The notes under the pieces: model-generated
What the model saw: only the letters and a program-made list of their open reading frames with translations
Databases searched by the model: none
Told to the model about the DNA's origin: nothing
Program-made: the position numbers and the translations under genes
NCBI RefSeq assembly: GCF_030409805.1
Contig: NZ_JAUFQP010000010.1
Span: 439,001-503,000, forward strand
Direction: 5' to 3'
From: Algibacter miyuki
GTDB lineage: Bacteria; Bacteroidota; Bacteroidia; Flavobacteriales; Flavobacteriaceae
DNA length: 64,000 bases
Shown here: piece by piece, positions 30,771-40,189 of the stretch
Layout of the letters: each line of letters begins with the position of its first letter
How positions within the stretch are numbered: position 1 is the first letter of the stretch

Positions 30771-33700
30771 ATGTCTCAGAGAAAAGAACAATTAACCGAA
30801 TTGGTGCAAAGATACCAAGCCTTCAAAGAAGAAGGACGTTTAGATTTAAGCTCTGAGGAAACCATCAGAACGTGGATAAATGAATTACTTTCTATCTTTA
30901 ATTGGAATGTGATGGACACATCTCAAGTACTTCAAGAGAAAGTTTTATCTAGAGAAGAAAAAGAGAGATTAGTAGAAATTGACTCAACCTCTACTCGACC
31001 AGATTACACTTTTAAAATAGGAAATCAAAAACTTACTTTTCTTGACGCTAAAGCAGTTTCGGTTAATATAGAAACAAGCACCTCTTCCGCTTTTCAAATA
31101 AAATCTTATGGTTGGTCAATTTTGGCTTCTTGTACATTTTTAACAAATTTCGAGGAATTTGCTATTTATGATTGTACTTATGTTCCAAACCAAGGTCAGC
31201 CAGCTAACTTAGGTAGAACCTATTTAAAAATAGATGATTATGTTGAGAATTTTGACGTTTTAGAAACACATCTTCTTAAGTCTAACATCTTAAATGGAAC
31301 TCTTGAAAAACTTTATGCAAACACTCTTAAAAATGTAAGTAGTGTTCAAAAGCTTTCACCTGACTTAGTTTTTGCAGAACAGCTTTCAAAGTTTAGATTA
31401 TCTCTGGCTAAAAATATTGTAGAAAACAATAGCGACCTGATAAGCAATAATTCAGAGTTACTAGCTTATCTAACACAAGTAATTATAAATCGTATAATAT
31501 TTATTAGAATTTGTGAGGCTAGACGAATTGAAAGAGATGGCTTGCTATTAACCTTTCAGGAAAATGGGTTTTGGTCTGAATTCAAAAATTCATCTTACAA
31601 TGATTTCTTCGAACATTATGACGGACCTCTTTTTGATAGAATAAGTGATATCCAAGAATTAGAAATAGATAACGAAATCATTAAGGATTTAATAGATACA
31701 CTCTATTATCCTTCGCCTTATAGATTTGAGGTTATTCCAACAAAACTTTTGAGTGACATTTATGAGATTTTCTTATCAAAAAAACTAATAATTGAAGATG
31801 GAGAAGTTTCAGAGAAACTTAAACTTGAATACATTAAAACTAATGGTGCTATTAGTACACCTCAATATTTAGTTCAAGACTTACTTAAAAGAACTATCAT
31901 TAAGGAAAGTCTGACAGAAAGAGGGCTTGAAAGTATTTCAGAAACTAAAATTTTAGATTTTGCCTGTGGTAGTGGAATTTTTCTAATTGAAACTTTTGAT
32001 TACTTACAAGATATTTTCATTGATTACTACAAAGAAAATCCATCCCAAGCTTTTAGTCACTTCTTTTTTCAAAACTCTGATTTAACAACATTAACTATTG
32101 CTGGAAAAAGGCATTTAATATCTAATTGTATTTTTGGTGTCGACATTGACCCAGAAGCAGTTGAAGTTGCTCGAATGTCATTGTCACTTAAAGTTGTTGA
32201 TAGTTCCGAATTTTATGAAAACTATCAAGAAATTGGAATCTTTGGTAGTCAAATCTTAAATAACGTTGGGAATAATATTAAATGTGGTAATACACTAGTT
32301 TCAAAAGATATAACTGTAAAATATCCACTAATAATTTCAGACCAGCCACAACTTTTTAGAACAAATGCATTTGACTATAATAGCGAAGATGGTTTTTCTG
32401 AAATTTTTGATACTAAAGGTGGTTTTGACTACATAGTTGGTAATCCACCTTATGTTGAAGTCAAGAATTATAATGTAGAATATCCTATTATGCATCAATA
32501 CATTAAAGCGGAATATGAAACTACAAAAAATGGAAAAATTGATTTAGCTGTAGCTTTTATAGAAAGAGCATTTTCAATTTTAAATGATAGAGGGAAATTA
32601 GGACTAATTGTTCAAAGAAGATTTTTCAAGACTGATTATGGAAAAAAAATTCGTGAATATATTAGTTCTAGAAACTTACTTTCGCAAGTTATAGAGTTTG
32701 AAAGTTCGGATATATTTCCAAATCGAATAACATATATAGCAAATCTTATTTTGGATAAAGCCAGACCAGAGAGTATTTCATTTTTGAAAATTGATTCTGA
32801 TTTAGAGCAAATTCCTTCGACTTTGCGTAGTATCGAACCATTTGAAAATGATGACACTAAATTTTCGACAATACCTTCTAGCGGATTAAATCAAAATCCT
32901 TGGAATTTTGAAGATGCTGATTTGCTTGCGATAAAAACTTTGCTTCTAAACAATCACGGAAAATTTGGAGATTTTGCAAAAGTAAAAGTTGGTATTCAAG
33001 TTCTCTGGGATAGAGCTTATCATATCAAAGTAACATCAATAAATGATGATGGTACACTTACAGGAAACACGCATCTCGAAGAAAATATTACAATTGAAAT
33101 AGATGCTTGTCGTCCATTAATGGTTAATGAAAAATTTTATCCTTTTTGCAATGACGAAACATCTACTTATGTAATTTTCCCTTATGACACATCATTAGAA
33201 GAAAACATACCTATTCCATTCTCTGAATTCAACGAACGATTTACATTAGCAGGTCAATATCTCAATAGGCATAAGGATGAAATTGTTAGTAATGTGGCAA
33301 CTTGTGATGGAGAGGAAGTTTGGCATCAATTCACTAGAGTGCAAAATCATAAAGCAATTTATCCTAAGGTCTTACTGCCAATGACTGCAAATGATACATA
33401 CGCTACAGTTACACAGAATCCTTTAAACTACTGTGACAATGCTAATATGTTTTTCATTGATATTCCAGAAAAAAACGAAAATAATTTGTTTGCAATGTCT
33501 GGAATAGTTAATTCTACTTTATTTTCAGTTTTAGCTAGGTCAATTGCATTAAGTCAAATGAATGGGTATTTTAAATTTAATAAACAGTTTATAGAACCAA
33601 TACCGTTTCCTAAGGAGAATTTCAATACTAATATTGCTTTAGTAAATGAGATTTCGGCAATAGCAATTAGTATTAATCAAACACAGCAACGATACAGAAG

Positions 33701-33866
33701 TTCATCACCAAGACAAAAGACTACATTAAAGACTTTGCTTAACACATATTGGACTAATCTCGATAATAAAGTCTATGAATTGTACGATTTGTCTAATGAC
33801 CAAATTTCCTTTTTCAATGGAAGAGGTAGAAACATTAACAGAATAGAAATACTTGATAGATTATGA
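30771..33866 (+). CDS. Type IIG (Eco57I-like) restriction endonuclease-methyltransferase
   Basis: 1031 residues. The N-terminal nuclease has the PD-(D/E)XK pattern: RPDYTF with D78 and LDAK with D92-x-K94. The N6-adenine methyltransferase domain has motif I DFACGSGIF near residue 395 and motif IV GNPPY near 558. The C-terminal third (about 700-1000) is the likely target-recognition region. It would cut unmodified DNA and methylate its own site using S-adenosylmethionine. The next gene, a second N6-adenine methylase, overlaps its stop by four bases. The two-gene layout matches Eco57I, where the separate methylase protects the site. Confidence 0.88.
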   Translation: MSQRKEQLTELVQRYQAFKEEGRLDLSSEETIRTWINELLSIFNWNVMDTSQVLQEKVLSREEKERLVEIDSTSTRPDYTFKIGNQKLTFLDAKAVSVNIETSTSSAFQIKSYGWSILASCTFLTNFEEFAIYDCTYVPNQGQPANLGRTYLKIDDYVENFDVLETHLLKSNILNGTLEKLYANTLKNVSSVQKLSPDLVFAEQLSKFRLSLAKNIVENNSDLISNNSELLAYLTQVIINRIIFIRICEARRIERDGLLLTFQENGFWSEFKNSSYNDFFEHYDGPLFDRISDIQELEIDNEIIKDLIDTLYYPSPYRFEVIPTKLLSDIYEIFLSKKLIIEDGEVSEKLKLEYIKTNGAISTPQYLVQDLLKRTIIKESLTERGLESISETKILDFACGSGIFLIETFDYLQDIFIDYYKENPSQAFSHFFFQNSDLTTLTIAGKRHLISNCIFGVDIDPEAVEVARMSLSLKVVDSSEFYENYQEIGIFGSQILNNVGNNIKCGNTLVSKDITVKYPLIISDQPQLFRTNAFDYNSEDGFSEIFDTKGGFDYIVGNPPYVEVKNYNVEYPIMHQYIKAEYETTKNGKIDLAVAFIERAFSILNDRGKLGLIVQRRFFKTDYGKKIREYISSRNLLSQVIEFESSDIFPNRITYIANLILDKARPESISFLKIDSDLEQIPSTLRSIEPFENDDTKFSTIPSSGLNQNPWNFEDADLLAIKTLLLNNHGKFGDFAKVKVGIQVLWDRAYHIKVTSINDDGTLTGNTHLEENITIEIDACRPLMVNEKFYPFCNDETSTYVIFPYDTSLEENIPIPFSEFNERFTLAGQYLNRHKDEIVSNVATCDGEEVWHQFTRVQNHKAIYPKVLLPMTANDTYATVTQNPLNYCDNANMFFIDIPEKNENNLFAMSGIVNSTLFSVLARSIALSQMNGYFKFNKQFIEPIPFPKENFNTNIALVNEISAIAISINQTQQRYRSSSPRQKTTLKTLLNTYWTNLDNKVYELYDLSNDQISFFNGRGRNINRIEILDRL

Positions 33867-35755
33867 TTAATAAAGAGATATCAAAATTTCTAAATGAGCT
33901 ATCTGACAATTTATCAATTGTCAATAAGCTAATTATTGGTGCTTATCTTAAATTTAATAACATCAAAATTAAGAACAATAAATTAATTCTTTCTTGTATC
34001 CAAGGTAATGATAAACAAACGATTGATAAATTCATTAATTTAATAAAACTAAAGAATGGAAAATTTGACTTTGAAGATGTAATTCATTTATTTGAAACCA
34101 GTATACCTTCAAAGGATGTTTCTGTAAATGGAGCTGTTTACACACCTAATTATATAAAAGATTATATAGTTAAAGAAACACTTTATAAAATAAAAAATGC
34201 TGATTTACCTGATATAAAAGTAGCAGATATTGCTTGTGGAACTGGAGCCTTTTTATACACTGTAGCTCAAGAAATAAAGGTTAAGTCTAACAAAAGTTAT
34301 TTTGACATTTTCAAGCAAAATATTTACGGTCTTGATATTTCTGATTATACAATTACTAGGGCAAAAATTTTACTCACGCTCTTAGCACTTTCTAATGGAG
34401 AGGATGAAAAAGAATTTGAGTTTAATTTAATGGTTGGAAATGCTTTAGATTTCAACTGGTATAAAAAAATAAAAGATTTCAATGGTTTTGATATTGTTTT
34501 AGGTAATCCGCCTTATGTTCGAGCGAAAAATTTGAGTGAAGAAACTAAATCGCTTTTATCAAATTGGGAAGTTACAAAAACTGGAAATCCAGATTTGTAC
34601 ATTCCTTTTTTTGAAATAGGTCTCGAATACTTAAAACCAAGTGGAATACTTGGTTACATAACTGTAAATACTTTTAAGAGAAGTGTAAACGCTAGAAACC
34701 TTAGGGAGTATTTTAAAACTAATCTATTCGACTTAAAAATAATAGATTTTGGTAGTTCACAAATATTTGCAAACAAATCTACTTATACCTGCATTGTATT
34801 TATTGAAAAACAAAAATCAAATCAAGTTAAATACCAAAAAATAACAGCTAAAGATTTTCTAAATAAAAATCTAAAAGACTTTACTCGAATCAATTATAAT
34901 CTATTAAACACAAAAAAGGGTTGGATTTTAAATAAACCAGATGTTTTAAAGAATATAAACAAAATTGAAAGTATTGGTATTCCATTAGGAGACAAATACC
35001 CAATAAGAAATGGTTTAGCCACATTAAGTAATGATATCTTCATATTTAAGCCAGTTGATGAAGATGAAAATTATTACTACCATCAAAACGGAAAACTTCA
35101 CAAAATAGAAAAAGGAATTTGCAGAGATGTTATAAAACCTAATAGACTAAAGGCAGAATCAGAAATTCCGGTATTAAAAGAACAAATAATATTTCCTTAT
35201 TATCAAGATAATTTTCAAGCAAATAATTTCGACTATAAATCAAATAAGAAAATAGTATTTGACGAAAATTACTTCAAAGAAAATTTTCCTGAAGCATACA
35301 AATATTTAGAAGGAAACAAGGTTCAGCTATTAAATAGAGACAAAGGAAAAAAAACAAAATATAAATGGTTTGAGTTTGGAAGAACACAAGCATTGAATGA
35401 TTTTGGTAAAAAGTTACTATTCCCTTATATGGCTGGACAACCTTATTTTGTTTATACCGACCAGGATGACTTATTACTATATGCTGGATATGCTGTTTAT
35501 TTTGATTCGGAACGAGAACTAAAAGTGCTAAAACGAATTTTAGAATCTAAAGTGTTTTGGTATTACATTAAAAAAACTAGTAAGCCATATTCAGGCAATT
35601 ATTTTGCATTAGCTAAAAATTACGTAAAAGATTTTGGAATTTGCAATTTAAATGAAAATGAAAAAAATTATTTACTAACGACTGAATCATTTGATGAAAG
35701 AAATGACTTCTTATTGGAAAAATATAACATAAATCCAACAGCATTAGCCGAATAA
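33863..35755 (+). CDS. N6-adenine DNA methyltransferase (Eco57I class), companion of the IIG enzyme
   Basis: 630 residues. SAM-binding motif I ADIACGTGAF near residue 120 and catalytic motif IV GNPPYVRAKN near 214. A C-terminal target-recognition region follows, including LFPYMAGQPYFVYTD. No PD-(D/E)XK nuclease motif is visible, so it is probably modification only. The start ATG overlaps the restriction gene stop (ATGATTAA), indicating coupling. Together with the HTH gene it makes a complete three-gene restriction-modification unit carried in one 5.8-kb cassette, very large for a gene cassette. Confidence 0.88.
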   Translation: MINKEISKFLNELSDNLSIVNKLIIGAYLKFNNIKIKNNKLILSCIQGNDKQTIDKFINLIKLKNGKFDFEDVIHLFETSIPSKDVSVNGAVYTPNYIKDYIVKETLYKIKNADLPDIKVADIACGTGAFLYTVAQEIKVKSNKSYFDIFKQNIYGLDISDYTITRAKILLTLLALSNGEDEKEFEFNLMVGNALDFNWYKKIKDFNGFDIVLGNPPYVRAKNLSEETKSLLSNWEVTKTGNPDLYIPFFEIGLEYLKPSGILGYITVNTFKRSVNARNLREYFKTNLFDLKIIDFGSSQIFANKSTYTCIVFIEKQKSNQVKYQKITAKDFLNKNLKDFTRINYNLLNTKKGWILNKPDVLKNINKIESIGIPLGDKYPIRNGLATLSNDIFIFKPVDEDENYYYHQNGKLHKIEKGICRDVIKPNRLKAESEIPVLKEQIIFPYYQDNFQANNFDYKSNKKIVFDENYFKENFPEAYKYLEGNKVQLLNRDKGKKTKYKWFEFGRTQALNDFGKKLLFPYMAGQPYFVYTDQDDLLLYAGYAVYFDSERELKVLKRILESKVFWYYIKKTSKPYSGNYFALAKNYVKDFGICNLNENEKNYLLTTESFDERNDFLLEKYNINPTALAE

Positions 35756-35874
35756 GCCCACGCTTAAAGCCATACACATTTACAGTCGCATCATCCAAGC
35801 TTCACCAAAACTGTAAAAGAGTATGTCTTTGCCAACGCTAGCAAGTTTGCGGAAAAAAGCCAGTGGCTAACAAC

Positions 35875-36061
35875 GTGTATAAAACATAGCTATTATAGGC
35901 TTTACGAGAGGTTTTTGTATATTTACAAAGTACGCCAAATTTTTAATTTGGTTATATTTAAAAAATAAAATTAAACATAAAAATTAAAATTTCGGCTCGT
36001 GCTAAATCCGAAAAGTTAGTGTCTATTTATACGCTACGTTTCATACACAAGACCGTTGTAA
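35875..36061 (+). repeat. attC-like site 4
   Basis: GTGGCTAAC is the reverse complement of the cassette start GTTAGCCAC at 30,279. It ends AAGACCG|TTGTAA at 36,055/36,056. At about 187 bp it is long, and its middle differs from the common stem. The 35,756-35,874 stretch before it holds no gene but contains a second possible YAAC box (TTTGCCAAC at 35,829). Confidence 0.75.
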
Positions 36062-36084
36062 ACAATTGCTCACGAATCTCAAAA

Positions 36085-36219
36085 ATGGGGAACAAAACTT
36101 TCATTGACGGAAAAGGTTATGTCAATTATAAAGGATTTGAAAAGCACGAAAATTCTGATTGTTTAGTTTTATTTATTATAATAATTTCTTTATTTTCGAT
36201 TCTCAAAATTATAATATAA
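36085..36219 (+). CDS. Cassette 5 small membrane protein
   Basis: 44 residues with one C-terminal transmembrane helix (CLVLFIIIISLFSILKIII) after a short polar N-terminus (MGNKTFIDGKGYVNYKGF). The ATG at 36,085 lies 30 bp after the cassette junction; a longer reading frame starting at 36,019 would run through the preceding attC and is unlikely. It ends one base before the PLD gene, so the two are probably cotranscribed. No function is recognised. Confidence 0.55.
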   Translation: MGNKTFIDGKGYVNYKGFEKHENSDCLVLFIIIISLFSILKIII

Positions 36220-36220
36220 A

Positions 36221-36952
36221 ATGGCAAAATTCCTAAACACTACAGGTGTTTCATATCATTTAGAAGAACTAATAAAAAATACTACAGACAGATTAATTTT
36301 AATTAGTCCATATCTTCAATTTCATAAAAGAGTTAAAGACCATTTGGAAAATTTAAACATTCAAAAAAAAGACATCCGAATTATTTATCGAGAAAACAAA
36401 TTACAAGTGGCAGAAAGTAATTGGTTGGAAAGTCAAATAGGAATTAGGACAAGCCTTTGCAATTCTCTTCACGCAAAATGTTATTTAAATGAAAACGAGG
36501 CGATTGTAACTTCAATGAATTTATATTCTTTTTCGCAACAGAATAATGATGAAATGGGAATTCACGTTACCAAAGAAAAAGATGCTGATTTATATAATGA
36601 CATTTACAATGAAGTTCAAAGACTTTTAACGATTAGTGAGGAAATACGAATTACTGTAAAAAAAGTTGATAAGGAAATTGAACAGAAAACTGAAGAAAAG
36701 ATTAAAAAAGTTCAAGAAAATAAGGATTATACAAAATCTAAATTATTAACAACAAAAGAATTGTCAAAATTGACTGGTTTGAGTAGTCGAAAAGTTAACA
36801 GCTGGTTTACCGAAAATAAACTGATGTATAAAAAAGATGACGATTGGATTACAACAAAACGTGGAAAAGAAACTGGTGGAATTGAAAAAAATGGACAATA
36901 TGGACAGTTTGTTATTTGGCCAGAAAATATAGCGAAACATATAACCGAATAA
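36221..36952 (+). CDS. Phospholipase D-like nuclease with C-terminal DNA-binding-like domain
   Basis: 243 residues. The N-terminal PLD-like domain (about 1-135) starts ILISPYLQFHKRVKD and has one HxK motif, LHAKCYLNENEAIVTSMN near residues 82-99, a single degenerate HKD. A charged coiled coil (about 140-175) is followed by a helix-turn-helix-like C-terminus, LTTKELSKLTGLSSRKVNSW, then a GQFVIWPENIAKHI strand similar to phage antirepressor C-terminal domains. Single-HKD PLD proteins act as dimeric nucleases and occur in defence systems; this role is inferred. Confidence 0.7.
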   Translation: MAKFLNTTGVSYHLEELIKNTTDRLILISPYLQFHKRVKDHLENLNIQKKDIRIIYRENKLQVAESNWLESQIGIRTSLCNSLHAKCYLNENEAIVTSMNLYSFSQQNNDEMGIHVTKEKDADLYNDIYNEVQRLLTISEEIRITVKKVDKEIEQKTEEKIKKVQENKDYTKSKLLTTKELSKLTGLSSRKVNSWFTENKLMYKKDDDWITTKRGKETGGIEKNGQYGQFVIWPENIAKHITE

Positions 36953-36960
36953 AAAACTGT

Positions 36961-37093
36961 TTACAACACCGTGTATAATTAATTGCTTGTTTTAAGCCTA
37001 CTTACGAACATTCCTGCGGAATATTCTATCCGTGATTTATTTGCTAACTTAGTGCCTAAATCACGCAACTAACCATACACAAAACCGTTGTAA
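36961..37093 (+). repeat. attC-like site 5
   Basis: TGTTTACAAC (starting 36,958) is the reverse complement of cassette start GTTGTAAACA. It ends AAACCG|TTGTAA at 37,087/37,088. The central stem is of the permuted class (GAACATTCCTGCGGAATATTC). Confidence 0.88.
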
Positions 37094-37103
37094 GTCATAC
37101 AAA

Positions 37104-37799
37104 ATGAGAACTTATCTATTAATTTCCTGTACTAAAAAGAATGAAAATTTTATTTCTAAAGTAGAATGGAATGAGGATGAAATGGGACAAAAAATCATTT
37201 TTGAATCCGAATTTGAGACAATAGCAAACTCATTATTAAATGTTAAGTTAAATAAGAGACTTGATGAGATTTGTAAAATTTGGCTTAAATTCAATCAAGA
37301 AAAATATAGAGGTGGAACGAATTGTCAAAATGGAATAATTGAAGTTCCGTCTGACAATTGGATATGTAAATTAGATAAAAAACTGTGTTTATTACAAGCT
37401 GTAATAGAATTAAATAATAAATCTGATTTTTATGAAAAGTGTCACGCAAACGAAATCGAGAAAAATAATATTATAAAAACAATAGAAAGCAAAAAATATA
37501 ACGGATTTCATCATTTGGCAGGAAGGTATCAGTGCCCTAAATGTCAAAAAGATAAAAAACAAGAAAAATTTAGTTTTCATTATCCTTGGGAATTTATTCC
37601 TTTAATAGACCTTGAGCTAAAAGAAACCGATTTTGAAATCTTAAAAAAAGAAACTGACAAAATTCTTTCAAGAGATTTCGCAAAAGACCCAATAATCTGT
37701 AGTAACTGCGCTATTGATTTAATAAAAAAGCATCTACCGAATGAAAGTAGGTTTAAAATATTTGAATATATAATTGATAGAAAAAAATTAAACTTATAA
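37104..37799 (+). CDS. Cassette 6 hypothetical protein with CxxC pairs
   Basis: 231 residues, soluble, lysine-rich. Two CxxC pairs, CPKC and CSNC, near residues 152 and 208, could bind one zinc ion. Between them lies an aromatic segment (FSFHYPWEFIPLIDL). No catalytic motif is recognised. The ATG is 16 bp after the cassette junction. It is a single-gene cassette; function unknown. Confidence 0.6.
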   Translation: MRTYLLISCTKKNENFISKVEWNEDEMGQKIIFESEFETIANSLLNVKLNKRLDEICKIWLKFNQEKYRGGTNCQNGIIEVPSDNWICKLDKKLCLLQAVIELNNKSDFYEKCHANEIEKNNIIKTIESKKYNGFHHLAGRYQCPKCQKDKKQEKFSFHYPWEFIPLIDLELKETDFEILKKETDKILSRDFAKDPIICSNCAIDLIKKHLPNESRFKIFEYIIDRKKLNL

Positions 37800-37808
37800 A
37801 AGTACGCC

Positions 37809-37941
37809 TTACAACACCGTGTAAAAAACATTGCTTATTTTAGTTAAACCGAAAGGTTGTTGCTTTTTTGCTAACTCTGATTTTCCTGCGGAAAATCCTC
37901 GCATACAAAAACGCAACGTTCCTTACACATAAACGTTGGCA
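37809..37941 (+). repeat. attC-like site 6
   Basis: CTTACAAC matches the reverse complement of the cassette start GTTGTAAG. It ends AAACG|TTGGCA at 37,935/37,936. Central stem GATTTTCCTGCGGAAAATC. Confidence 0.88.
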
Positions 37942-37961
37942 GCAACCTGAAAAACAACTAA

Positions 37962-39293
37962 ATGATAAACAAACATATTTTAGATTTTAACGAAAACTTA
38001 ATTGGGCTTAGGGACTTTGTAGAACTAATTGACCCATTCCTAAATGAAAAGCTTGAAGAACACGACCAACATCTTCAACCTCTGATTTTATCCGCAATGC
38101 TCAAAGAAGTATTAACTAATCCACAAGACTTCGAACAGGAAGACAAGGAAAAATACACGGAATTTCAGCAAAAACTCACCAAGGACCTTGAGGCTAAATA
38201 TTCTGAAATACCTGATGTTATAATTGACAAAAAAGAAGATGGAGAACAAAAAAAATATTCAATAAAAATTGCGAATACAAATAGTGAAGTTTCAAAACAT
38301 TTAGATAACGTTGCTAAAAACAGAAGTCATATTGAATTACTTTATACTAATTCTCTTATATCGACTTTAAGTTCTGTAGAATGGTTTTTCTCTCAATTAT
38401 TACATTTCTTTTATGACAAACATCCAGAATCAGCAGGCGTTCAAAAAAGGACAATGACTTTGACAGAATTGAAAAGTTTTGGAAGTATCGAAGATGCAGA
38501 AAAGTATTTAATTGATGTAAAAATTGATGAAATATTGAGAGGGAATTTTGAAAGTTGGCTTAATTTATTAAAAACAGAATTATCACTTGGACTTGGTTAT
38601 CTAAATGATATAATGGACGAGTTAATTGAGGTTTACCAAAGGAGAAACCTATTTGTTCATAATGGAGGAATAGTAAACTCTATATATCTTTCAAAAGTCA
38701 ACGAAAAAGAAAGGAATGGAATTTCCCTCAATGATAAGTTAACAGTTGATAAAGAATACCTTGATAATGCAATTTGTAAACTACAAAAGGCATTTATTCT
38801 TATAGGTGCTGAGCTTTGGAAAAAATTAAGTCCTGAAGATACTTCAAGAGGCGATATTCTTGGAGACATTGTTTATGAAAACCTACTCCATTCTCGATGG
38901 GAAATTTGTGAAGGTCTGTGCTATTTTTCACTTAAAGATTCACAAATTGACCCAGTTGACAAGGTTATTGCTCAAATCAACTATTGGCTATGCAAAAAGG
39001 AAACAGGGGAATATAAATCAATTGAAAAAGAAATTAATAAAGCTGACTTTTCAGATAAAAAAGAAATATTTCAATTAGGCTTATTTGCATTACGTGGAGA
39101 AACGGAAAAAATCCTAGAAACCTTACCAATAGTTCTTGAAACTAATCAAACAAATATTGAGAGAATAGAACAATTTCCATTACTTAGAGAATTTAGAGAA
39201 ACCGAAGAATACAAAACGTTTAAAAAAGAGTCAAAATTCTTCAAAGAAAAAAATAAAGAAGTTATAACACCAAATAAAGTAGAAAAAGAATAA
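37962..39293 (+). CDS. HEPN-motif protein, possible RNase effector
   Basis: 443 residues, mostly helical. A segment around residues 125-235 reads as a HEPN-like four-helix region: LISTLSSVEWFFSQLLHFFY and then QRRNLFVHNGG near 226-236, with the RNxxxH motif (R-N-L-F-V-H) that is the catalytic signature of HEPN RNases. The C-terminal part is a helical repeat region (about 290-420). HEPN proteins cut RNA in toxin-antitoxin and anti-phage systems. The motif is clear, but the domain assignment for this length is inferred. Single-gene cassette. Confidence 0.6.
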   Translation: MINKHILDFNENLIGLRDFVELIDPFLNEKLEEHDQHLQPLILSAMLKEVLTNPQDFEQEDKEKYTEFQQKLTKDLEAKYSEIPDVIIDKKEDGEQKKYSIKIANTNSEVSKHLDNVAKNRSHIELLYTNSLISTLSSVEWFFSQLLHFFYDKHPESAGVQKRTMTLTELKSFGSIEDAEKYLIDVKIDEILRGNFESWLNLLKTELSLGLGYLNDIMDELIEVYQRRNLFVHNGGIVNSIYLSKVNEKERNGISLNDKLTVDKEYLDNAICKLQKAFILIGAELWKKLSPEDTSRGDILGDIVYENLLHSRWEICEGLCYFSLKDSQIDPVDKVIAQINYWLCKKETGEYKSIEKEINKADFSDKKEIFQLGLFALRGETEKILETLPIVLETNQTNIERIEQFPLLREFRETEEYKTFKKESKFFKEKNKEVITPNKVEKE

Positions 39294-39300
39294 AGGCAGC

Positions 39301-39431
39301 TGCCAACACCGTATATAATTTATTGCTAGTTCAAGCCTACTTACGAAAATCCTCGCGGATTTTCTATTCGGTTTTTATTTATTAACTTAGTTGCTTAACC
39401 ACGCAACAAACCATATACAAACACGTTGCCA
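39301..39431 (+). repeat. attC-like site 7
   Basis: GCTGCCAAC is the reverse complement of cassette start GTTGGCAGC. It ends ACACG|TTGCCA at 39,425/39,426. Central stem of the permuted class, AAAATCctcgcGGATTTT. Confidence 0.88.
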
Positions 39432-39436
39432 GTAAT

Positions 39437-40024
39437 ATGAGAAAAACTCTGCTAATATTAATAATACTGTTTTCATTTGAACTTTATTCACAAGAAATAA
39501 TAAAGTTTTCAGATGCGGAATTTGAATTTTGTCTGACAAAAAAATGCGGAGAAACTGACTGTGAAATAACTAAAATTGAGGTTCTGAAAAATGGAATCTT
39601 AAAGCAAACTATAAAACCGAGCGAAAACTATTTCAGCAAAACATTTCCAAACGACCAACTATTCGCAATTGAGGATATGAATTTTGACGGAAAAACGGAT
39701 TTTAGGCTAATGGAATTTCTTCCTGCTGGACCGAATGTTCCTTTTCTATTTTGGATTTATAATCCGACAAATGAACTCTTTGAAGAAAACAAAGATTATG
39801 GAGAAATAACTTCACCTGAATTTGATTACGAAAAAAAGCAAATTAATTCGACTTGGAGAAACGGTTGTTGCGAACACGGACGAGATATTTATGAATTAAC
39901 AAACGGAATTCCAAAATTGACCGAACGATTTGTTATTGGACATAATTCGGAGGACAAAGAATATTATGAACATTGGAAAGTTGAAAACGGAGAATTAAAA
40001 CTAATTGAAAAGAAAGTTGAATAA
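39437..40024 (+). CDS. Secreted protein with FG-GAP/EF-hand-like loop (XAC2610-like)
   Basis: 195 residues with signal peptide MRKTLLILIILFSFELYSQ. The mature protein has a DMNFDGKTDFRLM loop of the FG-GAP/XAC2610 type (around residues 79-91). It also has a CGETDC pair near residue 36 and a NGCCEHGRD cluster near 141 that could form disulfides. XAC2610-like periplasmic proteins include inhibitors of lysozyme-like effectors; the match is by pattern only. Single-gene cassette, exported protein. Confidence 0.55.
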   Translation: MRKTLLILIILFSFELYSQEIIKFSDAEFEFCLTKKCGETDCEITKIEVLKNGILKQTIKPSENYFSKTFPNDQLFAIEDMNFDGKTDFRLMEFLPAGPNVPFLFWIYNPTNELFEENKDYGEITSPEFDYEKKQINSTWRNGCCEHGRDIYELTNGIPKLTERFVIGHNSEDKEYYEHWKVENGELKLIEKKVE

Positions 40025-40032
40025 AATACTAC

Positions 40033-40163
40033 TGGCAACACCGTATATAATTTATTGCTAGTTCTAGCCTACTTACGAAAATCCTCGCGGATTTTCTATT
40101 CGGTTTTTATTTGCTAAATTACGTGCTAAACCACGCAACAAACCATATACAAACACGTTGTAT
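40033..40163 (+). repeat. attC-like site 8
   Basis: TACTGGCAAC is the reverse complement of cassette start GTTGCCAGTA. It ends ACACG|TTGTAT at 40,157/40,158. Permuted central stem AAAATCctcgcGGATTTT; nearly identical to site 7. Confidence 0.88.
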
Positions 40164-40189
40164 GCAATTTACGAACATCAAGAATATAG

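Noticed and set aside
36019..36084. N-terminal extension of the small cassette 5 membrane protein
   Set aside because: It would place the start inside the attC of the previous cassette; the ATG at 36,085 after the junction is the sensible start.
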